Source: Notospermus geniculatus (taxonomy: Eukaryota > Nemertea > Pilidiophora > Heteronemertea > Lineidae). From it: 64,000 bases of DNA. Within the stretch, counting starts at the first letter, position 1; each line of letters begins with the position of its first letter. The position numbers and the translations under genes were made by a program. Below are positions 13,273 through 25,200 of the stretch, one piece after another. The notes beneath the pieces were generated by a model. It was not told the origin of the DNA. It was given only the letters and a program-made list of their open reading frames with translations, and did no database searches. The stretch covers positions 88,228 through 152,227 of the forward strand of contig NMRB01000231.1 of assembly GCA_002633025.1 (NCBI GenBank), in the 5' to 3' direction.

Positions 13273-14414
13273 CTGAAAAAAAGTTTCCCAATCACACTCT
13301 ACAAATCGTAAGCATTGCTTTCATCTTCCATTCATGCCATTATCTACGGTACCTGTTCACTATTATTAACCCTTTCCTCTCAATCCGCCATAATCCAGCC
13401 ATCACCCAAAAGACCGATCCGCCCGAGGACATCAATTTACTTATGTCGTTCAGGCGGAGTTGCCCCTTGCCGCCATTGCTTGCCACGCTTTGAAATTGAC
13501 CATGATAATCATTTTATAACTATGACGAACTGCGACTAAGCTCAGGAGTGAGTCTGTCCATGATTGTGTGTGCCCTGCATTCGATCGATCAATCCTGATG
13601 GATAGACCTGCATGTAGTAGGCCTGCCTACAACGGATAGGCTACGTAAAACGGACGGTAGCCCTACCCTACCCGTACCGCGCCGGTAAGGGTACCGGTAC
13701 GCCACGGGCACGGCACTGGAAAACTATGTCCACAGCACAGGAAAAACTGTCCTGGGAAGAAAAAATCCTCCTAATCACAAGCTCGGGCGAGTGGTTTCTA
13801 AAGCAGTGCATCTAATCCATCATATAGAACATCGTTAGCGGACACTTTTTACCAGGGGACACCTTCAACTGTTACACCGCACCGGCGCTTCGCGGCGCAG
13901 CGGCGAGCGGCAGCATGCGACTGGGAGATCGTCAAACAAGGGCGTGGTGTCCCTAAATTACGCGAAAGGCTGCGCAAATAGGACCCCGGGATTCACACCT
14001 ACCTTCCTAAAATGATTCGCAACAAAAATAACTCCACGTTCTACTTTTACAGCTAAAATTCCTGGCCTAAAATGGCCTTCACCTGTTCGCACAGCGGAAG
14101 TCGTGATTGTAGTGGTTCATGTGGTTAGCTCTGCTCAACAACTTGCCGACCCGCGATTCGTATAAAGAGAAAAAAAACATTTGTATCACTTATAAATTCA
14201 GATTCATAATAATTTAAATATATTCCACAGAGTAACAACCTTTTACTTTTTTGTATATAGTTTTTATATTCTACAAATAGATATCACGCAACGCTTTAAA
14301 CTTGTATCGCGAGCGGAAATAATTACGGCTGCCTCTGTACAATTGATGGCGAAAGAGTGACAAAACTGATTTGGGATCTGAGAAAACTCGAGAAAGAACG
14401 CAATAAATTTCACA
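13273..14414. promoter_or_regulatory. Head-to-head interval between PTDSS2 and UBE2M
   Basis: The start codons of PTDSS2 (13266-13268, minus) and UBE2M (14415, plus) face each other across 1,146 bases. The interval is GC-rich near 13640-13930 (GCGCCGGTAAGG, CGGCGCTTCGCGGCGCAGCG) and AT-rich near 14160-14290. A shared or closely spaced pair of promoters is likely, but I see no decisive core element. At least one noncoding PTDSS2 exon is expected here because its first coding exon is preceded by a splice acceptor. Confidence 0.45.
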
Positions 14415-16645
14415 ATGATGAGGTTATTTTCTTTAAAAAATCAAAAGAAAGACCCTTCTGATGTTAAATCTAGTAACAAGAAATTGTCTGCTGCGTACTT
14501 ACGAGTGCAGAAAGGTAAATATGGACGAAAAAGAAAACTGACAACTGAACTTGTCTTTCATTTTCACAACCACACAGCAGTGACACACACACCACATCAC
14601 ACACATGTCGACGTACATCATTAGCAGACACCGAGACAGAGAGTGAGTCATGGGTGTCGCGGTCAGCTCTGCATTTCTGTGCATTATGCACTGATCTAAT
14701 CGGTGATGGTGTGGACTGGTGACATGTCGGACTCGGAGACGGTCTCGCCTTCCTTCTTCCATTTCCATATCATCTCATTTAGGCCCCTATTTGATTCGTT
14801 GTCAGACGTCTGACTTCGAATCCTCATTTCATTCGTCAGCGAGTCATTGAGTCATTCTTTTCCTTCGTTCCTCCTGTGGAAATTTTTCATCTTTTCTCAT
14901 GTTTTTAATTTAAAGGACTTGCATGGGCCTAGCTTGGCCTATGGTTAAAGATAAATAGGTCTAGGCCTGTGCGTATTGATACAAGTTACCGTATTTTCGC
15001 GACTATAGGGCGCACCTGACTATAAGGCGCACCCCCTAATTTCACCCTAAACCCTTGACGAAATCCATACATAAGACGCACCGCCCTATAAGACGCCCCC
15101 CCCATAAGACGCAGTCATCAGGCGAACCACAGCAATGCTTCAGTGCATACAATGTATTGGCTAGTCAGTCTGCATTGTTATGCATCAAACTGACCTGGTT
15201 GTATGATTAATTAGACACTTCTGATCAAATTTTCGGACTCTATCTGCAGATAAGGCGCACCACCCTATAAGGCGCACCCCCAATTTTAGACCCTTCTTCA
15301 TGAAAAAAAGCCGTGCCTTATAGCCCGAAAATTACGGTAAATATTCTGATAAGTTTTTCTCTTATTTTCAGATCTTGGGGACTTGACGTTACCAAAAACG
15401 TGTCAGATAGACTTTGCGAATCCTGATGACCTGTTAAATTTCAAATTAGTAATATGTCCAGATGAGGTGAGAACTACAACTGCCACAGACATGAGGGTGT
15501 GGACCGCTAAGTAATCCACTCCAACTAACATCCCGAGGCTCATGAAGCAAATTCGTGGAGTGAAAAAATGATGTGGGACAAAGAATGGTTTGACGTAATC
15601 ATTCACACCAAATTCTGGAAATTGCTATGTTGCATTGTAAAACGATTTTGACTGATCACAGATCAGACTGGGTAAAACATGCTTTGGATATGAACTCCTC
15701 ATTCACCGACAAGTTGAGACAGCAGACGGATGTTGTTAATGTTAAATCTTCCCCCGATGCGTCAGTCTAGTCATGAATACCAAGTTCTTTTTGCCCTTGC
15801 TGCTGATTCGTTTAGACCCCTGGTCTTTGCCGTTCAGGTGCCCCAAATGAGAAATGGTCCCTCTATTATTCATTCCTCACACGTTGCTGTAAAATCGCAC
15901 ACAGTGTTCAATGTACTATTCATTTCAGGGCATATACAAAAATGGGCGCTTTGTGTTTAGCTTCAATGTAGGACAAGGTTATCCTCATGAACCTCCGAAA
16001 GTCAAATGTGATACGAGGATCTATCATCCCAACATTGATTTAGAAGGAAATGTCTGTTTGAATGTGCTAAGGTCAGTGATGGAAAATGTCATAGAGGTTC
16101 GACTATTTCAGGAGGGGGGCGTACTCAGTACTTCACAGACCAAGTCGGCTAGCTAGTAGGCTTCCTGGTATTTGGCTCAATGAAAAAATGCAGTCAACTC
16201 GTTTACCGTAAATCTTTTTTCAGAGAAGACTGGAAGCCTGTGTTAACCATCAACACTATTGTCTATGGGTTACAATTTCTTTTCACGGTAAGGCAGGGGT
16301 TGAAGGCCTGTATCTACTTCACAGTTCATGTTTGGTTGGCAGGTTCACCTGTGTAAGGTGACCAAAACAAATCATTACGCTACTATAGACCGTCTGGTTT
16401 TCCAGTCAATGTAACATCATGAGAGGACCATGACGTCATGTACGTAGTTTGTAGTGATATTACTTGCTGTTTTATCATACTGGATTTCTTTGTTCCAGGA
16501 ACCGAACTATGAAGATCCACTAAATAAGGAAGCAGCTGAATTATTACGAACCAACCGACGGCAGTTCGAGCAGACAGTTGCAAAGGCGATGGCCGGATGT
16601 CAAATTGGAAGTCATTATTTTGACAACGTTTATAGGCCTAAGTGA
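14415..16645 (+). CDS. UBE2M: NEDD8-conjugating enzyme UBC12, five exons
   Basis: UBE2M takes NEDD8 from the NAE1-UBA3 E1 and, with RBX1 and DCN1-type co-E3s, attaches it to cullins, activating cullin-RING ubiquitin ligases. Exons: 14415-14514, 15372-15466, 15929-16071, 16224-16287 and 16499-16645. All introns are GT-AG and phases agree. The total is 549 nt, 182 residues (human 183). The N-terminal extension typical of UBC12 begins [12 protein letters not shown], against MIKLFSLK in the family, so the first of two adjacent ATGs is used. The E2 core shows the HPN triad at about residues 98-100 and the catalytic cysteine at about residue 108 within [13 protein letters not shown]. The C-terminal half carries [12 protein letters not shown]. 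Intron 1 holds a MITE. Confidence 0.96.
14988..15338. mobile_element. MITE with ACCGTATTTTCGCGACTATA-type ends
   Basis: The left end ACCGTATTTTCGCGACTATA (14988 on) is complementary to the right end TATAGCCCGAAAATTACGGT (ending 15338), with TA-containing flanks. The interior repeats ATAAGGCGCACC in direct and diverged form at least five times. Similar ends are widespread in animal genomes, but I do not assign the superfamily. It lies in UBE2M intron 1. Confidence 0.8.
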
Positions 16646-18549
16646 TGCCATTCTGAACATTATTCAGTCACTGTTTGAGTCTGAACAACTATTATTCCAT
16701 AGAGAGGTTAGGACGATGAAGTCTTGAGGCTTCTTGTATACATTTGCAGATATTACAGTAACACATCTGGTTACAAAATCAGGTGTCAGGGGTTATGTTC
16801 TTCTGAACTGGGGTAATACAAGCATGATACCCTTCAAAAAGAGCTCTCGCAAAGAACTCAAAATTTAAAGTCTTCAAACTACCAATCATGCCCTTCAGTG
16901 AGGGGCATCCCTCACTGTTAATGGGAAAAACTGGGGGTTTTCAGCCTAAAATTTGGTGCTCACCATTGAGAAGTGTTGTTATGCTTGTTGTGGAAGTTGT
17001 ACTTCAATATTGGGCTTTCTAAGTTAAAAAGATCTTAGCTTTTTGCATGAATTCCCTTCTCTGACAATTTGCGTCATGCTTCAGTGTGCATACATGTATA
17101 TTTTTTTGCTATTCATATTTAATTGAAGAGGAGGCCGTTTCATCCAGGAGGCTGGGTGAAAAATGTAATAATTGGGGGCAATTTAATACTTTGTCGCTTC
17201 CATATCATATTTGTAACCTCTCTATGTGAAGCTGGTCTGATGCCAAGAGACATCGGCATTACATCTTTCAGTTGATGAGTCTGGGTAGGTTGAATGACTC
17301 ACAATTTTCATATCTGTGGAATTTTGGATGGGAGGGAGTAACATCGTGTAAATTTATGTATGCTTTTTGTCACAGTGACTCACAATATTAACCCCTATCA
17401 GTGCAGATTTCCAGTAAACTTGGACAGTCGTCATGATGCCGAATGCCGAAGGTTTACGAGACGTCATGATGCCGTTGTTTTGGAAAATGCGTTGAAATGT
17501 ACATCTCGAGAATGATGTCATCATCATGGTTTCTCAGGATTCGGCACTCTCTGTAATAATGGCGTAATACAGCCAACACTGAAATGGTAAACTGGTTAGG
17601 TACTAAGCTTGAGTGAATCATATCTCTTGCCGGATTTTCCCAAACAAGTCAGGTTTTCAGAACATTTTCTCATGCTTTTTCCAGTCTTTTCATCTCTGTG
17701 CATATTTAAGAACTACGCTGGCACTCAGTGCAGTGGTTTCACTCTCATTCACATTTTCCTGTTCCTGTTGTGTTGGTCATAGCCTGCTTCTCAAAGAATT
17801 GGATGATCATGTTGCGTGTTGTCCAAAAGGTATGTGGAAAACATACTGGAAAAGTAAATCCTGAAATGAAGGGAATCCACGCCAATACTGTCTTCCTGTA
17901 TTGGCTGTACAATCTGACAAGTCCCATACATGTCACAGGCCCGCAACAGGGGTTCAGTAAAACTTGGCAGACATTTGCAATAACAAACACAGAACACATG
18001 CAGGCCTCAAAAATATGGGCCAGAAGACAGTTTTGGCAAGGACTCCTTGTACTTTTACCTGTCTTTTATTTTCAAATTTTTGCCCCAATAACAACATTTA
18101 ATCAAACTACTGCATGCAAAACAGTCTCCATAACGCCAAATTTTGTGGACAGTTTGCTTGCGATTTCTTCTGAGTGCTAAAGTTAATTGCTGGAAGTATT
18201 TTGTTTGTACAGTTTCACCTCGATGTAATTTCTGCCATCCATTTACCAACATGTAACGTATGAAAACAAAATTTTAAATGTTCTGTTAACCTTGTAATTG
18301 TAGTATAAGTATTTTATACTATTTCAGATTATTGTCCTGTAATAGTCAACCATTTGCCGAAAGGTGTTGCTGAAGATGTTATCTGCTCAATGCCTGTAAT
18401 TCAGATAATGTAATTAAAAAGTTGAGCAATGCATTGTAAAAAGTTAATGCGTATGATTCAATAATGGCTGCCATTTGTGGCTGTCACCTGCTTTGTCCTC
18501 CATTTATGTTTCGTCTCCTCCACAAAGGGCTTGAGATGAAGGGAGGCAA
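16646..18549. other. UBE2M 3' UTR and downstream noncoding sequence
   Basis: No coding frame here shows recognisable protein. The first several hundred bases are presumably UBE2M 3' UTR; I do not see a clear AATAAA close to the stop. The frames at 17613-18252 lack splice or composition support. Confidence 0.45.
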
Positions 18550-18756
18550 TAGACCGTTCTCAAATTGACGTAAACAAGAAAGATCTGCACACTTCCGCCG
18601 AAATTTCAACCATAACCTCGGTCTGAAGCTGAATGACGTGACGCAGACAGCCCCGTGACAGTGACGTCGACGACGTTGCGTCAGACTCGACCATTGCTGA
18701 ATAATGGTTGAAATTTCGGAGGAAGTGCGCAGATCTGGGAATTTGAGAATGGTCTA
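18550..18756. mobile_element. MITE with TAGACCGTTCTCAAATT ends
   Basis: TAGACCGTTCTCAAATT at the left is matched by AATTTGAGAATGGTCTA at the right, one mismatch. The complementarity continues inward: GATCTGCACACTTCCGCCGA pairs with its complement near 18719-18736, then AAATTTCAACCAT with ATGGTTGAAATTT. The interior has TGACGTGACGCAG and TGACGTCGACGACG. There is no coding capacity; antisense frames here are artefacts of the palindrome. Confidence 0.85.
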
Positions 18757-18888
18757 TAGGGAGTTTTCGCAAAGCCCCCGAAACACCAACGCGAATGCCA
18801 AACCGATTGTTCGATGCCACGAAGAGAGCACCGAAAAAAAGGATAGACGTTCGCGTTGGCGTTTCGGGGTCTTTGCGAAAACTCCCTA
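18757..18888. mobile_element. MITE with AGGGAGTTTTCGCAAAG ends, adjacent to the previous one
   Basis: AGGGAGTTTTCGCAAAG at the left end is the exact complement of CTTTGCGAAAACTCCCT at 18871-18887. Pairing extends through CCCCGAAAC and CCAACGCGAA. It abuts the preceding element, sharing the TATA junction at 18755-18758. Confidence 0.85.
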
Positions 18889-18964
18889 ATACCTCTGTTG
18901 CCCTCCAATATTGCCTTCTTGCCCTGAAATTTCTGACTTGACTAAAGGCAAAAGTGACCATCTG

Positions 18965-19150
18965 GGGCCATATGCATAAAACTGCTTAAGTATGAAAATC
19001 CCAAGGGATTCCCTCAAACCACCACTAAAGTGGAAATCTTAACTTAAGGGAGATGCAGAAAGCTACTTTGGAATAGTGAAAGCCTCAAAATCACCCTTAA
19101 CTCTAAGTGTGGTCACAGTTCCCTTAACTGACTCCTTAACTTCACAGCTG
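18965..19150. repeat. Diverged repeat with GGGGCCATATGCATAAAACT start
   Basis: The left end GGGGCCATATGCATAAAACT resembles the GGGGCC...CATAAAG termini of the element at 58531-58643, and the interior has several CCTTAACT/AGTTAAGG words. No matching right end is found, so this is a truncated or decayed copy. Confidence 0.4.
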
Positions 19151-19199
19151 TGGCAAGCACAGGTTGGAATATGCTATCCATGCTGTTTTTTAATGCATG

Positions 19200-19254
19200 C
19201 TAGCCAAATAGGCCGGGGAAATTATGTGCTAGGCTAGGGTGGGATAACATTGAA
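19200..19254 (-). CDS. FUZ: Tentative last coding exon of FUZ
   Basis: After a GGCACAG acceptor the frame reads SSMLSHPSLAHNFPGLFG then TAG (19200-19202). The phase fits exon 8, and the resulting length fits the family. The polypyrimidine tract is poor and the N run 19283-19394 could hide the true exon. Confidence 0.4.
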
Positions 19255-22200
19255 CTGTGCCAAGGATTTTGATTTGACAGACNNNNNNNNNNNNNNNNNN
19301 NNNNNNNNNNNNNNNNNNNNNNNNNNNNNNNNNNNNNNNNNNNNNNNNNNNNNNNNNNNNNNNNNNNNNNNNNNNNNNNNNNNNNNNNNNNNNNGATTAC
19401 CTCATAGCATATGTGGGTATGCTTGATGAGAAGAGCACATAGAGTTGGACTGATTTGTTCTTGAGGGCATAACATTTGTGTGTCGGGGCTACAAGATACG
19501 CTCCCTGTGTGGCGTGTTTGAGCGGGCTGATTTGGCTGTTCTGTGACTCAGCTGGAAAAAGAGCAGGAAATATTATTTTTTATCAATCGCGGTCACAAAG
19601 CCAAGTGCAGGAAATGCTGGTACCAATTTTAGTACTTTTACAGAGATCGACTGAATGTGTGACCTGCTCCAGTGAAAGCAGGCGCTTGTCGCAATGCAGG
19701 CAAGGGTTAACGACATTTCGGCACAATAACTGAAATGAACGTCTCTGCGGGTTTACAACAGTACTGCAGTTTAGGCCGTGTATCCATACACTGTTCCCTT
19801 GTGAACCTGTGGCCTTGTGACCTCCAAAAGTATATGGATGTGACAAGGGGCCTTAGTGGCCTTGGACTAGTAGGGGTGTCGGGGTGGCGCAATGGAAACA
19901 TCGGCGCCTGCCACCACTGAGGTCGCGGGTTCGATCCCCGGTCGTGCAAGTGGCTTTATGTGGAAGAGAGGGCGATCTCTCCTCGACATTGTAGGTTTCC
20001 TCCAGGGTCTCCGGTTTCCTCCTACATATCATTAATATCGTCCAATATTGTTTGATGAGTAGCTATAATGCCCTAAGTGGGCGCTTGCATTCCTGAGATA
20101 TTTTTTTTAAACTAGTAGTTACCTGTAGTTGGAATAATATTCGGCGATGAAATTGCTGAGAAGAGTGTTCCTCCAGCAGATTTATAAAATGAACGAAGAA
20201 TTTCACGGCACTGCTTTGGAGGCATTAATACGCGTCGCCTACCAGTGTTTGGTTCGGTCTCTTGTTGTGTATGGACGGAACAGAGACACCTTTTGGATTC
20301 AGTGTTAACCAACATAAACCTGCAGAAAAGAAGAATGTTTATAAGAACATAGCACTGGGGGATTATCAATGTCTATAAATCTAAGACTGAAGCCCTATCA
20401 TCCAAAGATCCACTCTGAGCACATGAGCAACTGGGACCAGGACCTTATCATTCATAAAATTAAGACCCAACTCTAAAACTTTACAGAATTCACAAGCTCA
20501 GGTGTACTATTTACAACTCACTATAAATTGTGTGGTAAAAGGTTTTCAGTGCTTTTTAGGCGTAAAAGGTTTTCTGTGATTTTTAGGGGCCCCACTGCAC
20601 TGATTCTGCTCATCGCAAGTAGTCCGAGCTACTGGAAACAAGTATCATGAATGACAATAGATAGTGCTGCCATCTGTGAGTCAAAAACAAAATCAAAGTT
20701 GTCAACCCAAGTTGTTTAGTCAACTCAAGTTGTTTAATGCTACCATAAGGCCACTCGATACTCACCCTAAAACATTTTTATCTAAGACAATACTGGTCGG
20801 GAAGTTGCGAGGTTGACTCCAGGCCAACATTTTCAGTGGCTCAAAAACTGTCCTCCAGAACCGTCCCACCTGAAGACACAAGTTTGACAACAAAATTGTG
20901 AATTTGACGCAAGATTGAATTTGAATGTTAGCAAAAATCGATATCTATTTTTGATGTTAGACATTGAAAAAGATCATTGCATAAACATTTAATGACATTA
21001 GGTTTCCTTCAATGTACGTGGAATGCCTTTTATTTGAGGACCAACCCAAAAGTGTTGGAACTGGAACCATTCCAATGCCGTGCTGCCACCTTTGGCTTAT
21101 GAGACAAATTAAAGGATTGCAGTTGGCGATAATTGGCAGCAAGTGAACAATCAACATCAAACAATAGGTGTGCAATAAGTTGCAAGGGCTTTGTAAATTC
21201 ATGAGGTTGATTGAATTAACAGAACATGGAGTCACTTACTTCTATTTGTAAATTGGCTAAGGACGGCTTAGGCCCGCAGATGACGCACGCCTCCACCCCC
21301 TGAACTAGCTGAAACGTCAACAAACGGTGTGGCACTTTTGGACTCGTGTCTGGTAAATAAACCACTAAATCCTTGCATGAACATTTTGGCAAACTGTATA
21401 TGAGCAATGATAGCAAAATTTGTTCCGTTGACGTCAAACTCCACCATTTTTTCGTCGCCACTACGACCTTTCCATGGACGAATAAACAACCGTATGGACT
21501 TTCAGCTGATTCAGCAAATGCGTCGATGCAGTTCTGAAAAGATATTTGAAAAGGAAAACTTTCACTGAAACTGCAGCTGCAGCGAACTCAAAATATTTTG
21601 GAGACGATTGGAGCATGAGAATCACCACTTCACTACCAGTGCGTCCTGTGTCCCACTTGTAATCTGGACATCATTGTGACGTGGAAATAGTGAAAGGCCA
21701 AACTGAGGGCACCAAGGAAAACCGGTAAATTCGGGTGGGGGAACTGGAGGTAAACGCCATACTCTGCATACACGTTGGATTATTTTGCGCACTGTGAGCA
21801 AATTTGCTGATATGCAATTCCGGAACAAGGGGGACATTTATCAGCCAAGGTATTACCTGGAGAGTCATACTTTCTGATGTAGCTACCACGTCCACACAGC
21901 CGGTGAGATCACAGATTAAGGGGAGGTCAGCTCGGTTGAGTAACGTTTCAGTCAACGCCAATGAAACCTGAAATGAGGATGATTTCGTATTAGGACAAAA
22001 ATAAACATACAGCTACTACTGTGTGCTTCAGAAAAACATCCACGGGAAATTCTGTACTGGTTGAGTGACAGACTCAAGAACTAGGGTCATGAGTTTGATT
22101 AGCCTAGTGGCCAAGCCCCCGCTGCTTTGAATTCTCAACTGGTAGGATCAAATGAGCTGCTTTTTGAGTTTCGAACCCGCAACCTCATTGGTGGCAGGTG

Positions 22201-25200
22201 CCGATGTTGCCACTGCACCATTCCAACAACTGTGCCGCGGCAATGCACATTTTATCCAGACTTCCTAGGCGATGAAAATGCTCATTTTCTAAACCGCCCC
22301 CGTTATAATTGTGAATGCTAGGAGTTAAATCTGTTTTCGTAGTCTGCCATATGTCTATGCTACACACTTCCATTAATATTTAAAATAACAAGTACACGGC
22401 ATTTGAAGAGCTGAGAGAGGGCGAATATCAGATGACAGATTCAATAGACCAACACCATCCTCGAAATGCATTCAGAAATCTGATACCCCCAAATCGAATG
22501 TCAAGTCTTGAAGTGTCGCACGATTGTATGTATTAGGCTAGCAGAACATTGTGCCATATTTGGAGTATACATAATTAATGCCGGCAACAAAAACGATTTA
22601 ATCTATATGAGTGGTTTGGAGGATGCAATTGATGTTGAGGACCCCACTACCATGACGGCTGGATGCATCTAGTGTGTGTGGCTCGTCTTCATTTACAAGA
22701 TAAACAATTTTTTGTTCGGGAGAGTTCAATTTGTGCAGGTGTTTTGTGAGATGTTTTTCACGAGTAACTCATTTTCTATCTATACTAAATCAAAGTTCTA
22801 TTTGAATCTGTAAAATCTGTTCTATTAATTGTATCAATCATACTTTCATGGCATCTTATACTAAGTAGTTGACCACTTATTACTAGAACATTCATCAGCT
22901 TTTCATAAAAATAGGCTGAAAAAATATGTTTTCACATTGTCGGGATAAATGCCGGTAGTGACTTTCTTTTCTTCTGTAAAGATAGCGCACACAGACGAAT
23001 AACGCCAGTACACAACAGTGCTAGTGTTCTCCAACTTCTCTGACATTTGGTGTGGCGGTATTCGGGCTCCAGCAGCCCCCCAGAAAAATTTTGGTGTAAG
23101 TTGGGCCAAGATGCGATTTCCTGCGTTCTGGCGAACGAAAAACACAGTTCAATTTTGCGAGAAATCATTTTCATACGGCCAGAAAACCGCCTCATCCCAA
23201 CGATCTCAGTGGCAGCATCGTGCCAATCTTCGAGAATGTCGTATGCATGCAGTTCCCGCTGTATGGTTGCTTTCAGACAGAGCGTAACCTGGGGAGTTAA
23301 GTTTACTTTTGTCAGCTGAGGAGGGAGATTTTTGGTGTGGCGGCAGATTTTTTTGGTGTGGCAGGGAAGGGCTGTTCCAGCATTTAGGTTGGCGGCAAAA
23401 AAATTTGGTGTGGTGGTGTGTACCCGTGGTATAGGAGTTGGAGAACACTGCACAAAATGTACATATTTGGCACAGCCATATTTGAAATGGCATAACCCCC
23501 ATAAGGCAGAAATTTGCAAAAATTAACAAGTTACTCAAAAAATTTACCCCCACGTATCTCATGAAAGAGTCATCATTGTTTTCCCCTCAGCATCTTCCAT
23601 ATTTACATCATAAATACATTTATTTTTATAACCACACAAGTAAAATAACCAAGAGACACATTTTTCCATTTAAAACTACTTATGCTGCATTAGATTCATA
23701 TTTTTAAGATGACATATAACCAGAACCAAATAGATTTAACTATACAAGTCCAAAAACGGCTCCAGGCTCATGGATACGTTTGTCTCAATGATAATATCGC
23801 AAAAATTTAACTGTCGTGACACAATGCATATGATTTTATACATGTTTGACGCATCCAAAATTATAAAGTAAATTTGCCCTGGGATATATCGCAGAGAGGC
23901 TTTGCACACATTTTATGCATCATGTCTTTAATATGATGAATTGGACTGGTTTGATGCTGTCTGGTTGGTATTTGTGCAGTAATTCTTAATGGTTTGCTGC
24001 AAACAAATTCTGGACACACTGAATCCTAGCGCCACTCAAAAATAGACAGTCGCTCTTTCTATAAAACATAAAATTGTGATGTGTTTTAGCTGAAGCTACC
24101 AAAGCAAATAGTCATGTGACTGTTATTCAACCAATCAAAGGTTTTGTACGTTTATGCCATGGGACAGAACTTGACCAATCAGCTTCCTTGATTCTTGCCA
24201 AGCAAATATCATGTGATCATGATTCAACCAATCAAAATGTTTGTATGTTTGTTGATGGGACAGAGGTTTGACCAATTAGGCTCTGTGATTCTTATTGTTT
24301 TGTCCATATCCATGTTGACATGAGAAAACAATTTGACCTGAGTCAACTCAGAAAAATAACAACTGATAAGATGATCCACCATGAATTAAACTAAATGTTA
24401 CTTGAGTTTGCGTCAGCGCAAATTTTTACTCACTAGTCGGAGTCGAGTGTAGATGGCAGCACTGATGGTGAGGCAGAATGATTTCACCTGACCTTAGAAA
24501 TCTGGATGACTGTAAAAATGTTTTAAGACTCCGAAGTCAGCAACACAGAGGCAAACCCTGACCCTATCGCACCTCAAAGCATCTCCACACATTACAATGC
24601 CGTGGACAGATTAACCGACTACAAACACATTACAGATCATCCCGATGGGACCACTCAATCAGAGAGACGTAAAAATGTCGAGGAATTTACCCTGTACATA
24701 ACCCAATTCCTTGCATCAAATACATACATCATTGATGTAATAAACGGATCAAGGTGGAACATCAAATTTTTCCGTTCGCCGAGATCATGAATATTGTCCT
24801 TAAAAATTACGACTTTGTGCCGCCGTCCATTATTCCCGTAACATCATCTCGTTAATACAATGTAATACATTCTCAATATTGCGCATAATTGGCACTTCTG
24901 TCACAAAGCACAAAATATGTGTCTAATATTTTGCGGCTTGTTTTTGTTGTGTGACAGCTGTAAAAAAGCTGTGTGAATAACTGCTTTGTTCACCTCATTT
25001 ATGTTGTACACAGGATTGGTAGAGAAATACTTCGCCCCTAATGCAGCAAGGATGGCTAAAAGCCAGCAGCACACTAGGTGATTTTGCAAATCAGCTGTTG
25101 ACGCCAGGTGTGCGCTGGACAGCGATGCGTGGAACCAGTGATGCTTGCCCATTATCAACCAATACCAAAGTGATATCACCTAGTCTGGTTTGGCTGGAAA

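Noticed and set aside
18560-18961. Overlapping ORFs on both strands near 18.6-18.9 kb
   Set aside because: They result from two palindromic MITEs; the same residues appear on both strands.
22932-23562. 195-codon minus-strand ORF
   Set aside because: It spans an inverted-repeat element with repeated TTTGGTGTGG words, and the opposite strand is also open.
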